64,000 nt of DNA from Vicingaceae bacterium (lineage in GTDB: Bacteria; Bacteroidota; Bacteroidia; Flavobacteriales_E; Vicingaceae), in contig JAOKCF010000004.1 in NCBI GenBank assembly GCA_028245195.1, positions 160,951 through 224,950 of the forward strand. Reading direction: 5' to 3'. The translations under genes and the position numbers were made by a program. The notes beneath the pieces are model-generated. The model searched no databases. It was not told the origin of the DNA and worked only from the letters and a program-made list of their open reading frames with translations. Positions 32,192 through 41,785 of this stretch are shown here, in pieces (position 1 is the first letter of the stretch; each line of letters begins with the position of its first letter).

Positions 32192-33220
32192 ATGCGAATT
32201 AACGGACACGGACACTTATTACCTGAGCCTTCTCAGGTCCCTCAATTTATGAAAGACAAAAAGCTTTTTTGGATTGATGATAATAAAAAGTTTATGAGAC
32301 AAGGTGATTGGTCAAGACCAATTACAGATTCTAGTTTTTTTATCAAGGAGAAGTTGGTGTGGATGGAACACAATCGAATAGATCATGCAGTGATGCTCTG
32401 CCTTTCTCAATTGTACTGTAATGGGTGGGACAAACAAGATTGTGCGGACGGCATTCGTTTCCAAAACGATTATAACGCCTCAATACAAGCCGACTATCCG
32501 GATAAATTTACCTGCGGTTTTGTGGTTCAACCATTATACATCGACCAAGCGCTAAAGGAAATCGAAAGGTGTGTAAATGAACTGAATCTAACATTACTTT
32601 GTCTACCAACCCACTTTTTGAACTCCAAAGGAGAGTGGCTTTCCGTTGCGGAAGCAGGCGTAGATCCCATTTACGAATTAGCGAATAAGTATGGATTGGC
32701 TGTTCAAATTCATCCATATGATGGAGAGAAAATGATTGCCTTAAAAGACCAATATTGGAGATTTCATTTAGTATGGATGATGGCACAATGCGCTGATACT
32801 TTGCACCTCTTCACCTTACGCAACTTGCCTAACAAATATCCAAATATCAGAACCAGCTTTGCCCATGGAGGAATGCTGGGTGTAGCGAATTATGGAAGAA
32901 GAATTCAAGGTTTTGATGGACGACCGGATATTTTCAAAGGATTAGAAGACCCTCGCACGACTTTAGGACATAAGAACCTCTATTATGACACATTGGTGCA
33001 TGATTCATTCACGTTAGAATTGCTTAAAAAGCGAGTAGGGGCTAGTCAAATAATAATGGGTTTAGATGATCCGTATCCTTTAGGAGAAATGGAGGGCGTT
33101 GGCTCCTCCTACCCAGGACGGGTGGTAGACTATGCTGTTGAAACGGGTATCTTAACCAAACAAGAAGGAAAAGATATTTGGTCACGAAATGTTTTAAATT
33201 GGTTGGGTAAGGAGATGTAA
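32192..33220 (+). CDS. Amidohydrolase, 2-amino-3-carboxymuconate-6-semialdehyde decarboxylase (ACMSD)
   Basis: Zinc-dependent decarboxylase of the amidohydrolase fold acting on the product of 3-hydroxyanthranilate dioxygenase and giving 2-aminomuconate semialdehyde. The N-terminal HxH lies in 'NGHGHLLPEP'. Further ligands are in 'AVQIHPYDGE' (His) and 'TSFAHGGMLG', and the late Asp in 'IIMGLDDPYPLGEMEGV'. The start at ATG 32192 is chosen over an upstream TTG that overlaps haaO. The gene lies 7 nt behind haaO, so the two form an operon. Length 342 aa is normal. Confidence 0.88.
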   Translation: MRINGHGHLLPEPSQVPQFMKDKKLFWIDDNKKFMRQGDWSRPITDSSFFIKEKLVWMEHNRIDHAVMLCLSQLYCNGWDKQDCADGIRFQNDYNASIQADYPDKFTCGFVVQPLYIDQALKEIERCVNELNLTLLCLPTHFLNSKGEWLSVAEAGVDPIYELANKYGLAVQIHPYDGEKMIALKDQYWRFHLVWMMAQCADTLHLFTLRNLPNKYPNIRTSFAHGGMLGVANYGRRIQGFDGRPDIFKGLEDPRTTLGHKNLYYDTLVHDSFTLELLKKRVGASQIIMGLDDPYPLGEMEGVGSSYPGRVVDYAVETGILTKQEGKDIWSRNVLNWLGKEM

Positions 33221-33534
33221 AAGCATCCTTAATTCACTCAGGATTTATCAATTGTGGGTGAATTATTTAATTAACGATCTGTTCATTTAGAGGCTAGGTT
33301 TTTTGAAGAGAGAGTCATCTAGGCATTTATATTAAGTCAATACACTATACAGATGTTCTAAAAGCGAAACTTTTGGGAGAAAATGCTTTTGCTTGGCTTA
33401 AATAGCGGCAATTATAAGTAACCGCAAACACACCCCGTTTGGCAATAAAACGGTCTAAACAAATTAGCCTTTTAAACAAGGTTGTTTTACAAGGCTAATA
33501 AATGTCTATTTTTAAGTTGGAAGCACCACGTTTT
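33221..33534. other. Intergenic region without intact genes
   Basis: No supported ORF. A nine-bp inverted repeat, ATTAGCCTT...AAGGCTAAT, lies near 33462-33500 but has no T-run. The region leads into a protease remnant on the minus strand. Confidence 0.5.
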
Positions 33535-33860
33535 TTACTTCAGTTTAAGTTTGTAATATATCTCATAAGCTGGTATACCGAAGGCAACACCTTCTGCACC
33601 AACACCCATTAATTTAGAACTTACAACGCCTACTTCGTTACCTTCTTTATCTATTAAAGCGCCTCCACTATTTCCTGAATTAATACTAACATCTGTTTGG
33701 ATTAATTTCGTGCCAAAGTCAGTTTATCTAACACCTGAAATAATTCCTTTAGAAATACTTTGAGACAAGCTTTTACTTGTTGGGTTGTCAATGGCATAAA
33801 CTGTTTTTTCGCTTCGGTAGTTAATAAAGGTGCGGAGTGTTTTTTTGTTCAACGTGGAAT
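33535..33860 (-). pseudogene. C-terminal remnant of an S1C (DegP-like) serine protease
   Basis: The reverse frame reads 'VYAIDNPTSKSLSQSISKG', 'IISGVR', a TAA stop, then 'TDFGTKLIQTDVSINSGNSGGALID' split across the active site. It ends 'GVAFGIPAYEIYYKLKLK' and TAA. The 'GNSGGAL' catalytic-Ser loop and flanking pattern are those of trypsin-like S1C proteases. The N-terminal half with the catalytic His and Asp is missing, and one in-frame stop replaces a residue. It is clearly dead. Confidence 0.7.
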
Positions 33861-34046
33861 TGAATGCATTGGGTGTCGAGAAGGGGAGTACATTTCAGCT
33901 TAACAGAGGTGCCAAGTTAGAAAAAACTAATATCTAAGGGCAAGAAAAAACACGAACAATAGACAATCGGCTGACTCTTTAGATGATGGCCTTCGGTTTG
34001 ATGGGCAGTTAAAATATAATTATCAGCTATTTAGCGGAGAATAAGA

Positions 34047-34407
34047 TTAAATCCACTCCCCAATCTTTTTGGTTAAATCGTTATCCACCTTTCCGGCATG
34101 TTGTGTTTGTTTGGTTTCAAACAGAAGAACCCAACACTCTTCTTCAGCAAAAGGCTTGTGCTCTACCCCCTCTTGGGACAATATAAATTTCTCCTTCGCG
34201 CAATACAACCTGACCATCTCTCGAGTAAAGTTTTACTTCCCCTTTTACAACCATAAAAAGTTCATCTTCTTCTGCGTGATCGTGCCATACAAATTCACCA
34301 TGCACCTTAGCTATTTTAACTTGCTGTCCATTTAATTTGCCAACAATTTTGGGTGTCCAATGTTCTTTAAATAAGCTAAACTTTTCTTCGAGGTTGATTT
34401 TTTTCAT
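34047..34407 (-). pseudogene. Cupin-domain protein disrupted by one-base insertion in a G-run
   Basis: The first 80 codons read a small cupin: 'GEFVWHDHAEEDELFMVVKG' with the His-x-His-Glu metal motif, then 'LREGEIYIVPRG'. The frame then runs off to a stop at 34144. Removing one G from the five-G run near 34168 restores 'VEHKPFAEEECWVLLFE' and a natural end 'KIGEWI' at 34047. Intact relatives are about 115 residues. It lies 9 nt downstream of hemW on the same strand. Either a recent frameshift or a sequencing slip. Confidence 0.75.
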
Positions 34408-34416
34408 GATAAGAAT

Positions 34417-35550
34417 TTAAGCGTTAAAATCAATCATTAACTCCCTCACCACATCGTCGGATTGGAACAGATAGGCGGACTTTACAACCAAATATTTATT
34501 TGATAAATCAATTGTTGACTTATTTATGGACAACATTTTTCTGTTAAAATGGTCAACGATAAAAGGCGAAAACAACACTTTTAGTTCCGCTACATTTATT
34601 CCCCACTTTGTTCGCAGAGAGGTGATTAAAAATTCATGATAGCGATCAATTTCTGTAAGTCCTTCCTTTTCAAAATAGCTCGTCTTATTATCAATAGCCT
34701 TTAAATATAGTGAGTTATTTCGAACATTCCATTGCCGCGAGGTTCCATCGAAGGAATGCGCTGAAGGGCCAATACCTAAATAATTTTTGCTTTGCCAATA
34801 GGAAGTGTTGTGCTTGGAGTAGCTCTCATTTTTGCAATAATTAGACAGTTCGTATTGCTCAAATCCTTGCAATTGAATGGCGTTTTGAAGCATTAAATAT
34901 TGGGTGTAATTTTTTTCATCATCAACGTTTTCAACCTTACCCTTGGCAATATTATGAGCTAATGCCGTTTTTTCTTCTATCGTCAAGGAGTACGCTGACA
35001 AGTGATTTATTCTTAATTCAAAAAAAGTCTCTAGGTTTTTCTGCCACATTTCGTTAGTAGTTGTTTGGCTTCCAAAAATTAAATCAATGGAGATGCTATC
35101 AAAACCTACCTCTTTGGCATTTTGAATACTCTCTATGGCTTCTGCCGCATTGTGAGCTCTATTCATGAAACGTAAATCTTCTTCAAAAAACGATTGCACG
35201 CCAATGCTCAAACGGTTAATTGGTGTTTGTTTCAGTTCCTTTAGCTTCTTTTTAGTTAAATCGTCAGGGTTGCCTTCAAGCGTAATTTCAGCATTCTCAG
35301 AAACATTGTAGTTATGAAGAACAGCATGGAAGATGGATTGGAGTTCTACTTCATTTAACAAACTCGGTGTGCCCCCTCCTATATAAATGGTATCAACTAA
35401 TTCCTTACCAATGTAGTTCGAACGCAATTCCAGTTCTTTTTCTATCGCTGAAACAACAGATTTCTTGTTCGTTAACTTGGTTGAAAAATGAAAGTCGCAA
35501 TAGCTGCAAGCTTCCTTACAAAAAGGAATATGAATGTATATTCCTGCCAT
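34417..35550 (-). CDS. hemW: Radical SAM family heme chaperone HemW
   Basis: HemW (formerly annotated as oxygen-independent coproporphyrinogen oxidase-like) binds heme and a 4Fe-4S cluster and delivers heme to respiratory enzymes. The N-terminus 'GIYIHIPFCKEACSYCDF' carries the CxxxCxxC cluster (Cys11, 15, 18). 'DTIYIGGGTPSLL' and 'NRLSIGVQSFFEEDL' follow, with no Cys-rich extension as in true HemN. The start at 35550 is preferred over the longer reading from 35598. It overlaps the end of the histidine kinase gene by 35 nt. Confidence 0.92.
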   Translation of the reverse strand: MAGIYIHIPFCKEACSYCDFHFSTKLTNKKSVVSAIEKELELRSNYIGKELVDTIYIGGGTPSLLNEVELQSIFHAVLHNYNVSENAEITLEGNPDDLTKKKLKELKQTPINRLSIGVQSFFEEDLRFMNRAHNAAEAIESIQNAKEVGFDSISIDLIFGSQTTTNEMWQKNLETFFELRINHLSAYSLTIEEKTALAHNIAKGKVENVDDEKNYTQYLMLQNAIQLQGFEQYELSNYCKNESYSKHNTSYWQSKNYLGIGPSAHSFDGTSRQWNVRNNSLYLKAIDNKTSYFEKEGLTEIDRYHEFLITSLRTKWGINVAELKVLFSPFIVDHFNRKMLSINKSTIDLSNKYLVVKSAYLFQSDDVVRELMIDFNA

Positions 35551-37060
35551 TTTGCATGTTTTTGTTGAGTACAATTCTAAACGTAGTTCCTTGGCCAAGC
35601 TCAGAGCTTTTTACAAAAACTTTTCCCGAATGGTAGTTTTCGATAATTCGTTTTGTTAACGATAAGCCTAATCCCCAGCCTCTTTGTTTGGTGGTAAAGC
35701 CTGGCTCGAATACAGTTTTACGTTGGCCTTTTGGAATGCCCTTTCCATTATCAGAGATATCTATGTATACAAACTGAGATTGATCTACAATATTAATGTC
35801 AATACTTCCATCTCCGCCAATCGCATCTACACCATTTTTGATGATATTTTCCAATACCCATTCTAATAACGGCACACTCATACTCGCTATTATTTCTCCA
35901 TCTGCACCATTTTGAGAGAACTTTACATTCTTAGAAAGTCTTGTTTTTAGGTAGTAAAGAGTGTTACTAACCACTAGGTTTACATCGTGTTGCACTAGAT
36001 TAGGTTTAGATCCAATTTTGGAAAAACGCTCCGTAACCGTCTCCAGTCTACCAATGTCCTGACTTAGCTCTTTAATCGTTTCTTCTTCTATGTCTTTAGC
36101 CCTAAGAACTTCAACCCAAGCTAATAACGATGAAAGAGGTGTGCCCAACTGATGCGCTGTCTCTTTTGCCATTCCAACCCAAACTTGGTTTTGTTCCGAT
36201 TTTCGAGCGGTATTAAAAAGGTAGTAAGCGAAAATTAAAAACAAGCCAATCACGCTTAATTGTATGAAAGGGTAGTGCCTCAATTTAATTAAAAGCGGAC
36301 TGTCCGCATAGTAAATATAGTTTGTGTCGTACTCATTTAAATTAATTTCAAGCGGCTCGTTTGCCTCTTTCATTTCTGCAATTTTTCCATTTACAAAGGT
36401 GGAGTATTGCATACTTGTTGAGTCCAAATTTCCAAAGTGTAACACGCTGTCATTTTCCGTCGCATAAATTACCGGAGCTGAAGCTGAGTTAGAGGTAATG
36501 TCTTTGTTAAAAGATTCGATTTGATCTTCCAAAACCTCTCTTAACTCAACGAAAACGCTAGACTCCCCATAGAACATATAGTTAAAGGCATTTTCGGTAT
36601 AGTTTATTTTGATGCGGTTACCTTTTTCCTTCATCTTTCGAAGTAGGCGGCTCATTTTTAACGAATCTTTGGTTGTTTCTTCTGGTATGTTTGTACTTGT
36701 AGTTATCCTACCTTCACTAGTGGTTTGAATAATGGGAATGGTCTTATTGCTTGTAATTATTTCGAAAGTAAGCGTTGGATCAATATCTAAATCGGGTTTC
36801 CCGGCCTCTTCAGTAGCCATCGCCCAAATCTTAACTCTTTTCGTTTCTTCCTTGCGAATCTTCTCGAATAAATCTTGGGTATAGTTTACAAGTTCTGCCT
36901 TACGTTGAATGGTTTTTGCCCAAGATCTGGCTTTCATTTGCTCTTCTTGAGCAATCTGACTAACCAAAACATTGGTGTACCATAGCGACACAAACACAAT
37001 GATGGCTGCAAATGCTGCCAAAATTAGTTTCCAACGCTGCTTTTTTGAATATATGTTCAA
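35516..37060 (-). CDS. Membrane sensor histidine kinase
   Basis: A 514-residue sensor kinase. An N-terminal membrane helix (about residues 12-32) is followed by an extracytoplasmic sensor of about 230 residues and a second helix near 266-284. The H-box is 'GMAKETAHQLGTPLSSLLAW', with the phosphorylatable His near residue 305. The N-box is 'VLENIIKNGVDAIG' and the G-boxes are 'DISDNGKGIPKG' and 'GWGLGLSLTKRIIENY'. No response regulator is adjacent, so it is an orphan in this window. It is co-directional with hemW and overlaps it at the 3' end. Confidence 0.9.
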   Translation of the reverse strand: MNIYSKKQRWKLILAAFAAIIVFVSLWYTNVLVSQIAQEEQMKARSWAKTIQRKAELVNYTQDLFEKIRKEETKRVKIWAMATEEAGKPDLDIDPTLTFEIITSNKTIPIIQTTSEGRITTSTNIPEETTKDSLKMSRLLRKMKEKGNRIKINYTENAFNYMFYGESSVFVELREVLEDQIESFNKDITSNSASAPVIYATENDSVLHFGNLDSTSMQYSTFVNGKIAEMKEANEPLEINLNEYDTNYIYYADSPLLIKLRHYPFIQLSVIGLFLIFAYYLFNTARKSEQNQVWVGMAKETAHQLGTPLSSLLAWVEVLRAKDIEEETIKELSQDIGRLETVTERFSKIGSKPNLVQHDVNLVVSNTLYYLKTRLSKNVKFSQNGADGEIIASMSVPLLEWVLENIIKNGVDAIGGDGSIDINIVDQSQFVYIDISDNGKGIPKGQRKTVFEPGFTTKQRGWGLGLSLTKRIIENYHSGKVFVKSSELGQGTTFRIVLNKNMQNGRNIHSYSFL

Positions 37061-37110
37061 TATCTTCCCTTTAAGACGAATGTGGTCATTTGACAGTTGC
37101 TAAAATACCT

Positions 37111-39792
37111 TTAATTTTCAATGGGCGCAATGAATTCCTCTTCGTTAGGTTTTGCAATTTTATCTAAAAACTTTCCAAATTTTGTTTTCTTTTCTGTCTC
37201 ATTTTCAGACTGCTTTGTTGTTGCTTTGTTTGGAACAGGATTACTCGGTACTTTTTTATTGATCAAAGAGGAATCGACTTCGACTTGAAAAGGACTTTGT
37301 TTACGCCTTTTTTCTGGGAAAGTCTTTACGGTTGGATCATTTTTATACGCACCAAACTCTTCCTTTAGTAACGATTTGATGGTTGTTTTTTCTGTTGCAA
37401 ACTTTGACTTGATATTCTCTTTTAATTCTTTTGTATCGTATGCTACCAGAACGTTTTCGATGTTGCCAGTCATTTTAAGGTACAATTTGGACTGCTTTTG
37501 TAATCCGTCATTTTCCAGGTACCCAAATTCACTGTTAGTCGGGGTTTTCACCTTTTTTCCCAATACCTCGCTAAGCAACATGGTAATGTGGTAGTCAATG
37601 TCGTTATCAAAGGTGTGCGTTCCTGCAATGCTTAAGTTTAAAGCAGAAGATAAAATTTCAAACCTTGGAGTGATAATTTCACTTTCTTTAATGAGGATAG
37701 AGTTTTGCAAACGTTTGAACTTAATTTCTCGTAACTCTTCTAGCTGGAGAAACTTAGATAAAGCTTCTAACGGTTTGTAGTTGTTTAATTCCCCGTCGTC
37801 AATAGTGAAATCTATTTCACTGCGAATTGTATTAACATCGATTTCAAACTTTTTAGTCATCCACGAGGTGTAACTCAAATCAATGTTTGCCGTGCCTTCG
37901 AGGTGCTCCGCTTTTATGCCTTCTTGCCCAAAATTATTGAAACTTTCAAACACTTTCTTAATGTCTACCTCTTCGAGCTGAGCTTTGGTAATCAACACGA
38001 ATTTATCGTCTTTTTCACGAATAAATAAGTCGCCGTTAACCTTACCCTCTTGAGATGTAAACGAAATTCCGCGAGCATCAATTCTTTCGTTTTTAACAAT
38101 AACATCTCCTTTTAAATCATTTAATTTAAACTTGTTAAAGTCTAACTCGTTTGCCAGAAGGGAAAGATAAATTGTCACTCTTGGAGATAATTCTAACCCG
38201 TAGTTTTCATCGTCGTCTGCTTCCTTTTCGGAATGATTAGCGGCTAATAACTCCCCTAAATGGATGTGTTTTGAATTCACGCTAGCATCAACAAATAAGG
38301 GTTCGTCTTTGTCTAACAAAAAGGCAATTAGGTTGTTAAATTTACCTTTTGCGACAAGCTCTGTTTGGTCAATTTTTCCAATTAGCTTAGTAATATCTAA
38401 ACTGTTGTTGTTGAATGTGAGCGAACCATTTAAATCACTAATAGTTTGTGGTCTGCTTTTGAAACCAAATCCGAGACTATTAATCAATAGTTCTCCATCA
38501 ATTTTGGAACGTTTCCAATCATCAAGTCCGTATTTTTCTACATCAGTCAAGGTACCACTTACATTTAAGCTTGCTGAAACACTTCCCTTAGGGTTCGTTA
38601 ATTCGTCAACTTTCATTAATGCGAGTGTTTCTTTCAAGTCTAATTTAAGTTTACCAACATATTCGTACACTGGTATATTAAAGTTGACAATGCTTAGTTT
38701 ACCGCTAACACTTCCTTCAGAAGTTTTCGTTTCAAAGTAATCTAGTTCTAGCTTGGTGGTTTGTAAACTTCGATTAGCACCATTTGTGATTTTCCCGGAA
38801 AGAGCGGCGCTTTTAAATTGAATGTCACTTTTTGTGTCATTGAAAGTTCCATTATTAACGGAAAAGTCGAAGTCGTAAAAAGGGGCGCTTATAGAAGAAA
38901 TTGTTCCACTTATACTTCCTGCTAAACGAGCTTCACCAATAATTTCAAATCGGTTGAGGTTACTGCGAATAGTTAGCGGAAGTAGCGCTATTACTCTTTT
39001 TAAGTCTGCGTTTTCACTTGCCAATTGCAAATCCATCCTACTTTTTTCACCATAAGTAAGGGCGCCATTAAGATTAATGTTCATTCCGTCAATTCCAATG
39101 TTGGAAGAGAAAAAGTTTAATTTTTCCACAATTTGGTCTACGTTGCCCTTTACCTTTAGGAAAAGAGTGCGGTTTTCCAACACGTTCATTTCTCCAACTT
39201 GTATGTTGGCTCTTTTTAACGTTGTTGTTAAGTCTAAATCGAAGAGATCTTCCTTGAAATTCCCATCAAACTGTGCATTTTCAATTAAGAAATCAATACC
39301 AATACTTTTGGAATAATCCACATAAGTATATTTCATGTTGGTAAAAGAAATGTTATTAAGTTGCACAGAAACATTGCTATTAGAAGAATCTGCAGAGTTC
39401 CAAAAAATATAGTTTGACCTTCCAGAGTTATCAACAATCATCTGGCATTTCCCGTCTTCAGCAGAAAACCCAATGAGGTTATATTGTTGGTGGTAAAGAT
39501 CTAGTAAGCTTAATTTTGCGCGTAGTTTTTTGGCTGAGAGCAACGTATCGTTTTTTGCGTTTACGGCATAAATTACCACGTTAGAAAAAACCACTGAAGC
39601 TTGAGGGAAATCTTGAAAAACACTAAAGTCTACCTGTGAAACTTTGATTTCCGTTTTTAAATTTTTGTTTAGGCTTTCTACAACCAAGACCTTTATTTCC
39701 TCCTCGTAAAAATAGGCAGCACTGGCTATACCTGCTATACTTAAAACAAGTAAAATCAGAAAAACAGCAATTATTTTTTTCAGGATTTTCAT
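37111..39792 (-). CDS. AsmA-like C-terminal region-containing envelope protein
   Basis: An 893-residue protein with one N-terminal membrane helix (about residues 6-27) and a long beta-rich periplasmic body like AsmA/TamB/YhdP proteins. That superfamily is linked to lipid transport across the periplasm and outer-membrane homeostasis. Early 'IKVSQVDFSVFQDFPQASV' resembles the AsmA N-terminal repeat. Typical C-terminal features include 'LEGTANIDLSYTSW' and 'FDNDIDYHITMLLSEVLGKK'. A charged tail (Lys/Glu/Pro) follows. It sits between the histidine kinase and rluB. Confidence 0.82.
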   Translation of the reverse strand: MKILKKIIAVFLILLVLSIAGIASAAYFYEEEIKVLVVESLNKNLKTEIKVSQVDFSVFQDFPQASVVFSNVVIYAVNAKNDTLLSAKKLRAKLSLLDLYHQQYNLIGFSAEDGKCQMIVDNSGRSNYIFWNSADSSNSNVSVQLNNISFTNMKYTYVDYSKSIGIDFLIENAQFDGNFKEDLFDLDLTTTLKRANIQVGEMNVLENRTLFLKVKGNVDQIVEKLNFFSSNIGIDGMNINLNGALTYGEKSRMDLQLASENADLKRVIALLPLTIRSNLNRFEIIGEARLAGSISGTISSISAPFYDFDFSVNNGTFNDTKSDIQFKSAALSGKITNGANRSLQTTKLELDYFETKTSEGSVSGKLSIVNFNIPVYEYVGKLKLDLKETLALMKVDELTNPKGSVSASLNVSGTLTDVEKYGLDDWKRSKIDGELLINSLGFGFKSRPQTISDLNGSLTFNNNSLDITKLIGKIDQTELVAKGKFNNLIAFLLDKDEPLFVDASVNSKHIHLGELLAANHSEKEADDDENYGLELSPRVTIYLSLLANELDFNKFKLNDLKGDVIVKNERIDARGISFTSQEGKVNGDLFIREKDDKFVLITKAQLEEVDIKKVFESFNNFGQEGIKAEHLEGTANIDLSYTSWMTKKFEIDVNTIRSEIDFTIDDGELNNYKPLEALSKFLQLEELREIKFKRLQNSILIKESEIITPRFEILSSALNLSIAGTHTFDNDIDYHITMLLSEVLGKKVKTPTNSEFGYLENDGLQKQSKLYLKMTGNIENVLVAYDTKELKENIKSKFATEKTTIKSLLKEEFGAYKNDPTVKTFPEKRRKQSPFQVEVDSSLINKKVPSNPVPNKATTKQSENETEKKTKFGKFLDKIAKPNEEEFIAPIEN

Positions 39793-39810
39793 GCCTTACC
39801 AAATGTCGTT

Positions 39811-40743
39811 TTACTCTTTATCTTGTGGAATTAAGCCACAAACTCGATGCATCAGCCCAACTTCCTTTTCACTTAGGTGTCTAAACCTTCCTCTCGGAAT
39901 GTCTTTCTTGGTTAATCCTGCGAACTGAACACGGTCTAGCTTAGTTACTTTATAGCCTAAATGTTCCATCATTCTTCGTATAATTCTATTTCTACCAGAG
40001 TGCAATTCAATGGAAACGGTCGATTTAGAAGTGTCTGCTAAGTAGAAAGCCTTGTCTGCGCCTGCAGGACCGTCTTCCAATTGAACTCCTTCTACGAGTG
40101 CAATTAAGTCTTTTTGTGTGATGTTTTTATCTACCGTTACGTGGTACGTCTTTTTCACTTTCCCACTTGGGTGAGTCAGTCTTTTAGTCATTTCTCCATC
40201 GTTTGTGAAAAGTAGTAAACCAGAAGTTGCTCTGTCAAGTCTTCCAACAGGATAAATTCTTTCCTTACAAGCCTTTGAAATTAATTCCATCACCGTTTGC
40301 CGCTCCTCAGGATCGTCCATCGTAGTGATGTAGTTCTTTGGCTTATTCAGTAAAACGTATTGCTTTTTTTGACTTTGCAATAACATTCCGCCGTAATGAA
40401 CCACATCGTCGGGGGTTACCTTTGTGCCAAGTACCGTTATCACCTTGTTGTTGATGCTAACAACTCCGGTTTCAATTAACTTATCTGCTTCTCTTCTGGA
40501 GCAAATACCTGCGTTTGCTAAAAACCGGTTTAAGCGAATTTTATCGTCCACTGACTTTTCTGCCAGTTTTTTAGGTTTCTTTTTATAGGTGAACTTCTTA
40601 TTTCCAAATTCTTTTCCTTCCCCTTTATCCGAACTGTTGGTAGAATTTTTCTTAAAACTTGGCTTGTCGCTTATCACAGAATCTCTTCTTTTAGGGGCAT
40701 TCCTTGCTGCACCTCGCTTTGATTTTGGTCGTTCACTCTTCAT
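39811..40743 (-). CDS. rluB: rRNA pseudouridine synthase (RluB-like)
   Basis: Isomerises a uridine in 23S rRNA (RluB/E/F group). It has a basic, disordered N-terminal extension of about 60 residues rich in Lys/Arg/Ser, then an S4 RNA-binding domain ('RLNRFLANAGICSRREADKL'). The catalytic 'YPVGRLDRATSGLLLFTNDG' carries Asp near residue 170, and 'GRNRIIRRMMEHLGYKVTKL' follows. The start at 40743 (MKSERPKSK) is preferred over the longer reading. The long basic extension is common in Bacteroidota members. The gene is 18 nt upstream of the AsmA-like gene. Confidence 0.9.
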   Translation of the reverse strand: MKSERPKSKRGAARNAPKRRDSVISDKPSFKKNSTNSSDKGEGKEFGNKKFTYKKKPKKLAEKSVDDKIRLNRFLANAGICSRREADKLIETGVVSINNKVITVLGTKVTPDDVVHYGGMLLQSQKKQYVLLNKPKNYITTMDDPEERQTVMELISKACKERIYPVGRLDRATSGLLLFTNDGEMTKRLTHPSGKVKKTYHVTVDKNITQKDLIALVEGVQLEDGPAGADKAFYLADTSKSTVSIELHSGRNRIIRRMMEHLGYKVTKLDRVQFAGLTKKDIPRGRFRHLSEKEVGLMHRVCGLIPQDKE

Positions 40744-40986
40744 AATAAAAAATTTAAAGCACAAAGTTAAGCAAACTGCGCACCATAGGGCTTTATTACA
40801 GGGTACTTATGAGAAGATAAAAGTTGATAACCGGGAATGTTTAATTATAAGTTCAAATTTTTGGCTTGCCGCTTCTCACGTGGAAAAGAAGTAGATTCTA
40901 AAACCTTTTTTAACTTTAACTAGTCGGAATGCGTGTGCGTTTTACGGTTGTAAATAAAGAATACCTCTTCAAGGAATATTAATTAA

Positions 40987-41452
40987 ATGACTGTAAAAGA
41001 ATACTAAAAAGGTTCCATTGACCAACAACACAATTCAATTTGCGCAAAAAAAGAGTCCAAAACCTCCTGCATTGAACAAAAAGAGTGGAAAACGAGAAAG
41101 TCCGATGGTGGTAGAACCATTGGAACAAGAGTTTGCGGCCAAGCAACCGATAGAGAAATTAGACAACAAGGAGCAAGAGAACGCACCAATAAAAGTAATA
41201 ACAACCGATAATGTTGTAGAGAACACCCTAGCAAATGTAGAGCCGATGCAAACAAAACAATAGTTTGTACCCATTCAAAAATTTGCGAAAGATAAAATCA
41301 AGAAAGACTTATTGAAGAGAAAAACATTTTCGGAAAAAGTTGCAGAAGAGTTAGCGGACATTTCAAACGATAAAATTACCTTTGAGGCAGATAAAGAAAA
41401 AGAAGGTCTGTTTGATAGTTTTGCTTTAAGCACCTGTAAATTAAGAATTTAA
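40987..41452 (+). pseudogene. Decayed ECF sigma factor / downstream regulator remnant
   Basis: At 40987 the start 'MTVKEY' followed by TAA looks like the first residues of a Bacteroidota ECF sigma factor. After that gene is lost, a second frame from about 41018 reads a Lys/Glu/Pro-rich soluble protein ('KSPKPPALNKKSGKRES'). It is interrupted by TAG at 41261-41263 and resumes in frame ('VPIQKFAKDKIKKDLLKRKT', 'LFDSFALSTCKLRI') to 41452. This arrangement suggests a collapsed sigma/anti-sigma-like operon. The identification rests on resemblance and is tentative. Confidence 0.45.
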
Positions 41453-41577
41453 ATAAATAGATAAAATTTATTGTAACTTTCTGGATCTGTAATCCGTCAC
41501 ACTTTCAAATAACAACATTGAACATAGAAATCGATACACCAAGCATGTAAGCAGTGTTCAATTTTAAACAAGAAAAA

Positions 41578-41691
41578 ATGAAAAATTCAATATTAAAATC
41601 AAGTTTGCTTTTTGCTTTGCTGATGAGTTTCAGTTTTGGCATGAACGCTCAAGAAACAAAAACAGATTCCACAAGAACAGACTCTCTTTAA
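41578..41691 (+). pseudogene. Truncated secreted protein: signal peptide plus 15 residues
   Basis: A 37-codon ORF with a well-formed signal peptide ('LLFALLMSFSFGMNAQ') and a short Thr/Asp/Ser tail before TAA. In related genomes a similar leader starts an outer-membrane beta-barrel protein behind a sigma/anti-sigma pair, from memory. Here it probably marks the 5' end of a deleted gene. A functional 37-aa secreted peptide cannot be excluded. Confidence 0.45.
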
Positions 41692-41785
41692 GAGAGAGGA
41701 TGTTAAAGATACTTTTTCTTCTGCTATTTCTTAATTTCTAATTCATTTCCTAATCTTTATTTTTACGTTTCGATATACTTAGATT

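Noticed and set aside
40873..40888. Possible third parS site (TCTCACGTGGAAAAG)
   Set aside because: It shares only the CACGTG core, and the flanking arms do not match parS.
40589..40894. 101-codon plus-strand ORF ending 'AASHVEKK'
   Set aside because: Its first half is antisense to the basic extension of rluB. The tail after 40770 looks faintly protein-like, but there is no start or family match.
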